A DNA stretch of 5,461 nucleotides from an uncultured Clostridia bacterium (GTDB taxonomy: Bacteria; Bacillota; Clostridia; TANB77; CAG-508), in NCBI GenBank assembly GCA_944391895.1, contig CALXVF010000085.1:1-5461 (forward strand), read 5' to 3'. Numbering within the stretch: the stretch's first letter is position 1; each line of letters starts with the position of its first letter. The notes beneath the pieces were generated by a model, which had not been told where the DNA came from, made no database searches, and saw nothing but the letters and a program-made list of their open reading frames with translations. A program made the position numbers and the translations under genes. This document shows, one piece after another, positions 1 through 5,340 of the stretch.

Positions 1-730
1 TTCACTTAAAAGAAAATATGGAAATAGCATAAAAGAAATATTGGATTATAAAGAAAATGTAGAAAACGAAATAGAAAGAATTAATAATTTAGAAACATAT
101 AACGAAGAATTAAAAGCAGAATTACAAAAGTTAGAAAAAGAAATGCAAGAATTAGCATCAAAAATGCATGAAATTAGAGTAGAGGTGGCAAAGGAACTAA
201 ACATAAAAATTAATAAAGAATTAGCAGATTTAGAAATGCCAAATGCTAGATTCATAACAAATATAAACGAAACAGATTTTAATAAAAATGGTATAGATGA
301 AATAGAGTTCTTTATATCAACAAATATTGGAGAAGACTCAAAGCCTCTTGCTAAAATAGCATCAGGTGGTGAAATGTCAAGAATAATGTTAGCAATAAAA
401 ACAGTACTAGCTAATACAGATAGTACACCAGTGCTAATATTTGATGAAATTGATACTGGTATAAGTGGAAATGCAGCAAAATCTGTTGGCGAAAAACTAA
501 AAATAATAGGACAAAGTCATCAAGTATTATGCATAACACACCAACCAAGTATAGCTGCTAAAGGAGATGTAAATTTCTATATAAATAAAGAATCACAAGA
601 TGGTAGAACATTTACAAAAGTAAGAAAACTAAGCGAAGAAGAAATAATTAATGAAGTTGCAAGAATAGCAAATGGTGAAGTAACAGAAATTGCTAGAAAA
701 CATGCGATTGAACTTAGAAAAACCGCATAA
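1..730 (+). CDS. recN: DNA repair protein RecN, C-terminal part (5' end outside window)
   Basis: RecN is a cytoplasmic SMC-like ATPase that acts early in recombinational repair of double-strand breaks. The reading frame is open from base 2 with no start, giving 242 residues of a protein that usually has about 550-560, so the Walker A half lies upstream. The fragment opens with LKRKYG, typical of the end of the RecN middle region, then a charged heptad-rich coiled coil (about residues 14-60). The C-terminal ATPase lobe follows: ABC signature ASGGEMSR (residues 120-127, bases 359-382), Walker B VLIFDEID followed by TGISG (from residue 144), and the switch histidine in CITHQPSIAA. Many RecN proteins have THLPQVAA there, so this is a sequence variant with the histidine kept. 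The TTG at base 41 is an internal leucine codon, because family homology continues upstream of it. No terminator is visible after the TAA stop. Identification is firm; only the 5' end is missing. Confidence 0.95.
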   Translation, partial: SLKRKYGNSIKEILDYKENVENEIERINNLETYNEELKAELQKLEKEMQELASKMHEIRVEVAKELNIKINKELADLEMPNARFITNINETDFNKNGIDEIEFFISTNIGEDSKPLAKIASGGEMSRIMLAIKTVLANTDSTPVLIFDEIDTGISGNAAKSVGEKLKIIGQSHQVLCITHQPSIAAKGDVNFYINKESQDGRTFTKVRKLSEEEIINEVARIANGEVTEIARKHAIELRKTA

Positions 731-777
731 ATCATTAGAAAATCTATAAAAAAAACAAATTATGTTAAGCAAAACGG

Positions 778-806
778 TTTACAAAAAGTGGTATATAAGA
801 TATAAT
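778..806 (+). promoter_or_regulatory. sigma-A-type promoter of lysS
   Basis: TTTACA (778-783) and a perfect TATAAT (801-806) are separated by exactly 17 bases, the optimal spacing for the housekeeping sigma factor. Transcription would start near base 813, leaving a leader of about 26 bases before the lysS start at 839. That is far too short for a T-box or other riboswitch. The 47 bases upstream of the -35 box are A/T-rich, could act as an UP element, and show no recN terminator, so recN readthrough is also possible. The call rests on consensus match and spacing; in AT-rich DNA a chance hit is possible, but position and quality are good. Confidence 0.75.
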
Positions 807-838
807 AATGTATATGTATAAATTATGGAGGAGAGCAG

Positions 839-2329
839 ATGATGGAGGAAAATAACAATCAAGAATTAGATATAAACCAACTTATGGCAGTTAGAAGAGA
901 AAAGTTGGAAAGATTAAAAGAAGAAGGGAGAAATCCTTTTGAAATAACTAAATTTAATAAAACACATACAAGTAAAGAGATAAAAGATAATTATGAAGAA
1001 TTAGAAGGAAAAGATGTAACTGTAGCTGGAAGAATTATTGCAAAAAGAATAATGGGGAAGGCTTCTTTTTGTCATATTCAAGATGGAGAGGGAAAACTAC
1101 AAAGTTATGTTAGCATAAATGATTTAGGTGAAGATAGTTATAAACACTTTAAGGAATATGATATTGGAGATATTATAGGTATTACTGGTTTTGTATTTAA
1201 AACAAAAACAGAAGAAATTTCTGTACATGCAAAAGAGGTAACATTACTTACAAAATCTTTAAAACCACTTCCAGAAAAATTCCATGGATTAAAAGATACA
1301 GATTTAAGATATAGACAAAGATATCTAGATTTGATAGTAAACCCAGAAGTAAGAGATACTTTTATAAAAAGAAGTATGATAATAAAAGAATTAAGAAATA
1401 TATTAGACGAAAAGGGATACTTAGAAGTAGAAACACCAATCTTAAATAATTTAATTACAGGAGATGCTGCAAGACCATTTGAAACACATCATAATACACT
1501 AGATATTGATATGTATTTAAGAATAGCACCAGAGCTTAATTTAAAAAGATTAGTTGTTGGTGGATTTGAAAAAGTATATGAAATATGTAAAAACTTTAGA
1601 AATGAGGGAATGGACATAAAACATAACCCAGAATTCACAAATGTAGAACTTTATTCTGCATATGAAGATTATAATGATATGATGAATATTACAGAAGAAA
1701 TTATTACTAGACTTTGCATGAAGGTAAATGGTACTTTAAAAATAAACTATCAAGGAACAGATTTAGATTTGTCAACTCCATGGAAAAGAATTACAATGAT
1801 AGATTCTATAAAAGAAGTTACAGGAATAGACTTTAATGAAATAAAGACTGATGAGGAAGCTATGAAAATAGCAAAAGAAAAGAATGTTGAACTAGAAGAA
1901 GGAAAAACAACAAGAGGACATATTATAAATGAATTCTTTGAAACATTTGTAGAAGAAACACTAATACAACCAACATTTATAATGGATTATCCAGTAGAAG
2001 TATCTCCACTTACAAAGAGAAAGAAAGATGATCCTTCTTTAACAGAAAGATTTGAGGTATTTATAGGTGGAAGAGAATATGGAAATGCATATTCAGAATT
2101 AAATGATCCTATAGACCAATATGAGAGATTAAAGAAACAAGCAGAGGCTAGAGCAAATGGAGACGAAGAAGCGGGAATGATGGATGAAGATTTCGTAAAT
2201 GCCTTAGAAATTGGTTTGCCACCAACAGGAGGTTTAGGTATAGGATTAGATAGACTTATAATGTTATTAACAGACTCAGCTTCAATAAGAGACATAATTT
2301 TATTCCCAACAATGAAGCCACTAAATTAA
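839..2329 (+). CDS. lysS: lysyl-tRNA synthetase, class II
   Basis: LysRS charges tRNA-Lys with lysine using ATP, in the cytoplasm. The 496-residue length is normal for bacterial class II LysRS. An N-terminal OB-fold anticodon-binding domain spans about residues 58-140 (VTVAGRII, then FCHIQDGEGKLQSYV). The catalytic domain follows: motif 1 around residues 180-200 (ending GYLEVETP), motif 2 with FRNEG at 253-257 and HNPEFTNVELY after it, lysine-pocket segment GGREYGNAYSELND (410-423), and motif 3 GGLGIGLDRL (464-473) followed by the usual SIRDIILFP end. The start at 839 has GGAGG at 827-831 with 7 bases spacing; a second ATG at 842 would lose one residue and fits slightly less well. A good promoter lies directly upstream, and the membrane protease gene follows after 23 bases, suggesting co-transcription. 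Compared from memory with E. coli LysS, a few conserved positions differ (ARPFE rather than ARPFI, PELN rather than PELY, KHNPEF rather than RHNPEF). Identification is very secure. Confidence 0.98.
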   Translation: MMEENNNQELDINQLMAVRREKLERLKEEGRNPFEITKFNKTHTSKEIKDNYEELEGKDVTVAGRIIAKRIMGKASFCHIQDGEGKLQSYVSINDLGEDSYKHFKEYDIGDIIGITGFVFKTKTEEISVHAKEVTLLTKSLKPLPEKFHGLKDTDLRYRQRYLDLIVNPEVRDTFIKRSMIIKELRNILDEKGYLEVETPILNNLITGDAARPFETHHNTLDIDMYLRIAPELNLKRLVVGGFEKVYEICKNFRNEGMDIKHNPEFTNVELYSAYEDYNDMMNITEEIITRLCMKVNGTLKINYQGTDLDLSTPWKRITMIDSIKEVTGIDFNEIKTDEEAMKIAKEKNVELEEGKTTRGHIINEFFETFVEETLIQPTFIMDYPVEVSPLTKRKKDDPSLTERFEVFIGGREYGNAYSELNDPIDQYERLKKQAEARANGDEEAGMMDEDFVNALEIGLPPTGGLGIGLDRLIMLLTDSASIRDIILFPTMKPLN

Positions 2330-2352
2330 TTTATATTTAAAGGAGAGATTTA

Positions 2353-3099
2353 ATGTTTTTTGGAGGATTTGGAATGAATTCATGGATGATAATATTAGTT
2401 ATCATTCTAGTAGCAGAAAATTTAAGTTATTATTTATATACACCAGGAGCACTACTTGCATTAGTATTGTCAGTTCCAGGGGTATTAATAGCAATAACAT
2501 TCCATGAATACGCACATGCGTGGATGGCGGATAGACTTGGAGATGATACACCAAGAAGAGAAGGTAGACTAAGTTTAAATCCACTAAAGCATATGGATCC
2601 AGTAGGAATTGCAATGTTACTTATTGCAGGATTTGGCTGGGGAAGACCTGTACAAATAAATCCAAACAATTTTAATAGAACAATTTCATTAAGAAAAGGA
2701 AATGCATTAGTAGCTTTTGCAGGACCAGCAATGAATTTTATTATAGCAATAATTTTCAGTATAATATATGGTTTATTATTAGCATTTACAGGAGTCTATT
2801 TATTTACAGAAAGTGGATTCGTTGTTAATAGCATAATATTGTCAATAATAACAATGAATGTAGGATTAGGAGTATTTAATTTGATTCCTCTACCTCCATT
2901 AGATGGTTCTAGAATATTAGTAGCTTTTTTACCTACAAATGCAAGAAATTGGATGGAATCACATGAAAAAATATTATATTTAGTTTTTATAATTTTATGG
3001 ATAACACCAATTGCAAGTTTAATAATAAGACCAGCAATCAATTTTATAAATCTAGGATTATTAAATCTAATACGATGGATTGTTAGTTTAGCAATATAG
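2353..3099 (+). CDS. site-2 protease family (peptidase M50) integral membrane metalloprotease
   Basis: This is a zinc metalloprotease of the M50B/S2P-like family, expected to cut substrates within or near the membrane; its own substrate cannot be told from sequence. The zinc-binding HEYAH sits at residues 51-55 inside a hydrophobic segment, and the third-ligand motif NLIPLPPLDGSR lies at 176-187, with Asp184 the expected metal ligand. Hydrophobic segments fall near residues 10-28, 31-50, 83-95, 118-150, 156-180 and 205-235, giving a polytopic protein of 248 residues. That is near the usual size for the short PDZ-less bacterial type (compare B. subtilis YwhC). The second block GRLSLNPLKHMDPVG and the GRPVQINP segment are also typical. 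The start at 2353 has AAGGAG at 2340-2345, 7 bases away; the ATG at 2374 lacks such a site. It sits 23 bases after lysS and is probably co-transcribed; a terminator-like hairpin follows. The family call is firm; the biological role is unknown. Confidence 0.93.
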   Translation: MFFGGFGMNSWMIILVIILVAENLSYYLYTPGALLALVLSVPGVLIAITFHEYAHAWMADRLGDDTPRREGRLSLNPLKHMDPVGIAMLLIAGFGWGRPVQINPNNFNRTISLRKGNALVAFAGPAMNFIIAIIFSIIYGLLLAFTGVYLFTESGFVVNSIILSIITMNVGLGVFNLIPLPPLDGSRILVAFLPTNARNWMESHEKILYLVFIILWITPIASLIIRPAINFINLGLLNLIRWIVSLAI

Positions 3100-3101
3100 G
3101 A

Positions 3102-3129
3102 AGGATGAAATAAAATTTCATCCTCTTTT
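3102..3129 (+). terminator. terminator-like hairpin after the M50 protease gene
   Basis: The arms AGGATGAAAT (3102-3111) and ATTTCATCCT (3115-3124) form a perfect 10-bp stem closed by a three-base AAA loop, then C and four T (3126-3129). It begins two bases after the protease gene stop codon. The stem is only moderately GC-rich and the T tract is short, so it may stop only part of transcription, or protect the upstream mRNA end. I found no convincing promoter between this hairpin and tsaD, which favours partial readthrough. The opposite strand has no T tract after the stem, so it would act on the plus strand only. Confidence 0.7.
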
Positions 3130-3146
3130 AAAGTAAAAGAAGGGAT
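3120..3146 (+). promoter_or_regulatory. possible alternative hairpin covering the tsaD ribosome binding site
   Basis: Bases 3120-3129 (ATCCTCTTTT) can pair with 3135-3146 (AAAAGAAGGGAT) to give ten base pairs with a two-base AG bulge and a five-base loop. This would hide the tsaD Shine-Dalgarno sequence GAAGGG (3139-3144). It uses the 3' arm and T tract of the preceding terminator-like hairpin, so the two structures cannot form together. That is a switch-like arrangement in form only. There is no evidence of a ligand or of regulation, and the stem is mostly A-U. Confidence 0.3.
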
Positions 3147-3151
3147 ATAAA

Positions 3152-4141
3152 ATGAAAGATATATATACACTAGGAATTGAATCAAGCTGTGATGAAACTG
3201 CAGTATCAGTAGTTAAAAATGGTAGAGAAATTTTGTCAAATGTAGTAAATACACAAATTCCAATACATACTTTGTATGGAGGAGTTGTTCCAGAAATAGC
3301 ATCAAGGAATCATATAAATAATATTTCCTTAGTTACAAAAATGGCTATACAAAATGCAAATATTCATTTTGAAGATATAGATATAGTGGCATGTACTTAT
3401 GGTCCAGGTTTAGTTGGAGCATTGCTTGTAGGCTTATCTTATGGAAAAGCGCTAAGTTTTGCATTAAATAAGCCACTTGTAGGAGTAAATCATATAGAGG
3501 GACATATTGCTGCAAACTATATTACATACCAAGAGTTAAAGCCACCTTTTCTATGTATTATGATGTCTGGAGGAAATACACAAATAGTATATGTAAAAGA
3601 TTATACAGATTTTGAAGTTTTAGGAAGAACGAAAGATGATGCAATAGGAGAGGCTTTTGATAAAGTAGCAAGAGTAATAGGATTAGGCTATCCAGGAGGC
3701 CCTAAAATCGACAAATTAGCGGAAAAAGGTGTAAGTAATATAGAATTACCTAAAACACATGTAGAAGGTCTAGATTTTAGTTTTAGCGGTATTAAAACAG
3801 CAGTAATAAATTTACAGCATAAAGAGCCTGATATAAATAAGGAAAATTTATGTGCAAGCTTTCAAAAAGCAATTACCGAAATGTTAATGGAAAAAGTGAA
3901 GGCGGCAATAGAAAAAACAAATATGAAAAAAATAGTGTTAGCAGGTGGTGTATCAGCAAATAGTTATATAAGAAAAGAATTTGAAGAACTACAAAATCAA
4001 GGAATAGATGTATATATGCCAGATATGAAATTATGCACAGATAATGCTGCAATGATAGCATCAGCGGGATATTATGACTATATGGCTGGTAAAGTAGATG
4101 ATTTAGCATTAAATGCAGTACCAAATTTAAAACTAGATTAG
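3152..4141 (+). CDS. tsaD: tRNA N6-adenosine threonylcarbamoyltransferase TsaD
   Basis: TsaD (Gcp/Kae1/YgjD family) transfers the threonylcarbamoyl group from threonylcarbamoyl-AMP to A37 of tRNAs that read ANN codons, working with TsaB and TsaE; the intermediate is made by TsaC/YwlC. The 329 residues cover the whole ASKHA-fold family, which is usually about 335-345. Visible motifs are the N-terminal LGIESSCDETAVSV (7-20), metal-binding His114 and His118 in GVNHIEGHIA, MSGGNTQIVYV (138-148), DDAIGEAFDKVARVIGLGYPGG (162-183), LAGGVSANSYIR (263-274), and CTDNAAM (295-301) with metal ligand Asp297. The start at 3152 has GAAGGG seven bases upstream. It is preceded by a terminator-like hairpin with no clear promoter of its own, and its stop overlaps the ribosome binding site of the next gene. 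None of the usual partners (tsaB, tsaE, rimI) lies beside it here, so they must be elsewhere. Identification is very secure. Confidence 0.98.
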   Translation: MKDIYTLGIESSCDETAVSVVKNGREILSNVVNTQIPIHTLYGGVVPEIASRNHINNISLVTKMAIQNANIHFEDIDIVACTYGPGLVGALLVGLSYGKALSFALNKPLVGVNHIEGHIAANYITYQELKPPFLCIMMSGGNTQIVYVKDYTDFEVLGRTKDDAIGEAFDKVARVIGLGYPGGPKIDKLAEKGVSNIELPKTHVEGLDFSFSGIKTAVINLQHKEPDINKENLCASFQKAITEMLMEKVKAAIEKTNMKKIVLAGGVSANSYIRKEFEELQNQGIDVYMPDMKLCTDNAAMIASAGYYDYMAGKVDDLALNAVPNLKLD

Positions 4142-4145
4142 GAGG
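4141..4145 (+). promoter_or_regulatory. ribosome binding site overlapping the tsaD stop codon
   Basis: GGAGG starts on the last base of the tsaD TAG stop and lies five bases before the ATG at 4151. This geometry suggests that ribosomes finishing tsaD help start the phosphoesterase, so the two are probably translationally coupled. It also fixes 4151 as the start. Confidence 0.85.
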
Positions 4146-4150
4146 AAAAA

Positions 4151-4852
4151 ATGGCAATTTATGCAATAGGAGATTTGCATTTATCTCTAAATAAAGAAAA
4201 GCCAATGAATATATTTGGGGATAATTGGGAAAAGCATGAAGAAAAAATAAAAGAAAACTGGATTGAGACAGTAAAAGATGAAGACTTAGTGCTTATGCCA
4301 GGGGATTTTTCATGGGAAATGCATTTAAAAGATATGTATAATGATTTTGAATATTTAAATAATTTGCCAGGAAAAAAGCTTTTATTAAAAGGAAATCATG
4401 ATTATTGGTGGACTACTCTTGCAAAAATGAGAGAATTCGTAAAAGAAAATGACTTTAATGATATAGATTTTTTATATAATAATAGTTATGAATATAAAGA
4501 TAAAATAATTGTTGGAACCAGAGGATGGGCATTAAATGATACAGAAAACGGAAATAGGATGAATCATAGAGAAGAAGAAAGATTGAAACTATCTATACAA
4601 GATGGACTGAAAAATGGTGAAAATAAAGAAATGATATGTATTATGCATTATCCTCCTATAAAAAAGAATACTGATGAAGTAGTATCATCAAATTATGTAG
4701 AAATTCTAAAAGAAAATAAAGTTAAGACTTGCATATATGGTCATTTGCACGGAAAAGCACATGAGGAAGCGTTTGAAGGAGACTATGAAGGAATAGATTT
4801 TAAATTAGTAAGTGCAGATTACTTAGATTTCAAGTTATATAAAGTAAAATAA
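4151..4852 (+). CDS. calcineurin-like metallophosphoesterase (predicted phosphohydrolase)
   Basis: This is a cytoplasmic two-metal phosphoesterase of the calcineurin-like superfamily; it appears closest to the uncharacterised predicted phosphohydrolase group I recall as COG1768. The five superfamily motifs are in order: GDLH (residues 7-10), GDFSW (51-55), GNHDYWW (81-87), MHYPP (165-169) and GHLHG (197-201). These supply the Asp, Asn and His metal ligands. Its 233 residues match a single-domain member. There is no signal peptide or membrane segment. It follows tsaD after nine bases, with the ribosome binding site overlapping the tsaD stop, so the two are co-expressed. That could hint at a nucleotide or RNA-related substrate, but this is inference only, since members of this superfamily act on proteins, nucleotides, nucleic acids or lipids. 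No terminator is evident after the TAA stop. The family is certain; substrate and gene name are not assignable. Confidence 0.92.
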   Translation: MAIYAIGDLHLSLNKEKPMNIFGDNWEKHEEKIKENWIETVKDEDLVLMPGDFSWEMHLKDMYNDFEYLNNLPGKKLLLKGNHDYWWTTLAKMREFVKENDFNDIDFLYNNSYEYKDKIIVGTRGWALNDTENGNRMNHREEERLKLSIQDGLKNGENKEMICIMHYPPIKKNTDEVVSSNYVEILKENKVKTCIYGHLHGKAHEEAFEGDYEGIDFKLVSADYLDFKLYKVK

Positions 4853-4953
4853 CACAACTGAAAAATATGTCAAAAATCTTAATTCAATATAAAAAGTAAA
4901 GGTAATTAAATAAAAAGCTAAATTCATAAATAAAAAATAATTTCAATAAGTTG

Positions 4954-4982
4954 TTGAAAAAACGTAAACAATTTGTTAGAAT
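4954..4982 (+). promoter_or_regulatory. candidate extended -10 promoter before the Rpn-type gene
   Basis: TTGAAA (4954-4959) and TAGAAT (4977-4982) are 17 bases apart, and TG at 4974-4975 sits one base before the -10 box, giving an extended -10 element. The spacer contains AACAA (4967-4971) and TTGTT (4973-4977), a small inverted repeat around one base; another TTGTT lies at 4951-4955. The predicted transcription start, near 4989, falls inside the ribosome binding site, which is unusual. The rest of the gap (4853-4953) is A/T-rich with no clear terminator or gene. A chance match in AT-rich DNA cannot be excluded. Confidence 0.5.
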
Positions 4983-4986
4983 AGAA

Positions 4987-4991
4987 GGAGG
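4987..4991 (+). promoter_or_regulatory. ribosome binding site choosing ATG 4996
   Basis: GGAGG, within AAGGAGG (4985-4991), lies four bases before the ATG at 4996. An upstream in-frame TTG at 4951 has no such site and would add 15 residues (LKKRKQFVRIEGGK after the start) that lie within the promoter and ribosome binding site. The downstream ATG is therefore preferred. The four-base spacing is slightly short. Confidence 0.75.
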
Positions 4992-4995
4992 AAAA

Positions 4996-5340
4996 ATGGC
5001 AAAGCCAGAGAAATTACCTTTATTAAATGATTACATATTCAAACGTACATTTACTAAAGAAGGAACAACAGAAATTTTAAAAGACCTATTAGAAGCAATA
5101 CTAGAAGTAAAAATAACAAATTTAGAGGTAAGGAATAGCGAAATACCAAAGGAGCTAATAGAAGAAAAAGCAAGTATACTGGATATAAAAGCAGAAATCA
5201 ATGGGAATACAGTAGTAGATATTGAAATGCAAGTAAGTGATGAATACAATATGAAACAAAGGTCAACAGTATATATGTGCAAAAACATCGCAACGCAAAT
5301 CCAAAAAACAGAAGATTATAGAGCATTAAAAAATCAATAG
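4996..5340 (+). CDS. Rpn family PD-(D/E)XK nuclease, N-terminal part before a frameshift
   Basis: The protein matches the Rpn family (recombination-promoting nuclease/putative transposase, PDDEXK_2-like), DNA nucleases common in multiple copies in Clostridia and linked in E. coli to RecA-independent recombination and phage defence. The reading frame gives 114 residues, against about 270-300 for full members. It opens with the family signature LPLLNDYIFKRTF (7-19). The nuclease core is visible: Asp63 in ILDIKAEI and Glu77-x-Gln79 in VVDIEMQV, with Asp12 a further conserved acid, then the helix SDEYNMKQRSTVYMCKNIA. The sequence stays family-like through KTEDYRALK, after which TAG stops it at 5338. 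The homologous continuation is in the -1 frame. So this is one disrupted gene, either a pseudogene, a sequencing error in an A run, or programmed frameshifting. The catalytic residues all precede the break. It has its own ribosome binding site and promoter-like sequence, so it is probably not a core part of the upstream operon. Confidence 0.82.
   Translation: MAKPEKLPLLNDYIFKRTFTKEGTTEILKDLLEAILEVKITNLEVRNSEIPKELIEEKASILDIKAEINGNTVVDIEMQVSDEYNMKQRSTVYMCKNIATQIQKTEDYRALKNQ

Noticed and set aside
41..43. TTG as start of a shorter recN product
   Set aside because: RecN-like sequence (LKRKYG) continues upstream to the window edge and there is no ribosome binding site before it.
731..838. T-box or other riboswitch before lysS
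   Set aside because: The predicted leader is only about 26 bases and the whole gap 108 bases, with no T-box motif or stable structure.
1987..2295. Minus-strand open reading frame of 102 codons opposite the 3' end of lysS
   Set aside because: Fully inside the conserved lysS catalytic region, serine-rich as expected for antisense of this sequence, with no supporting motif.
2796..3185. Minus-strand open reading frame of 129 codons across the protease gene end and the start of tsaD
   Set aside because: It lies opposite two well-supported genes, reads through the terminator hairpin, has no recognisable family, and its hydrophobic composition is what the complement of AT-rich coding DNA gives.
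3873..4205. Minus-strand open reading frame opposite the tsaD/phosphoesterase junction
   Set aside because: Leucine/histidine/tyrosine-rich low-complexity translation with no family features, and it covers the coupled stop and start of two real genes.
4828..4863. Imperfect inverted repeat TTTCAAGTT/AACTGAAA across the phosphoesterase stop, considered as a terminator
   Set aside because: A bulged eight-pair A-T-rich stem with a 19-base loop and no T tract after it.
4951..4953. TTG as start of the Rpn gene
   Set aside because: No Shine-Dalgarno upstream, it overlaps the probable promoter, and ATG 4996 has GGAGG and begins the family-like sequence.
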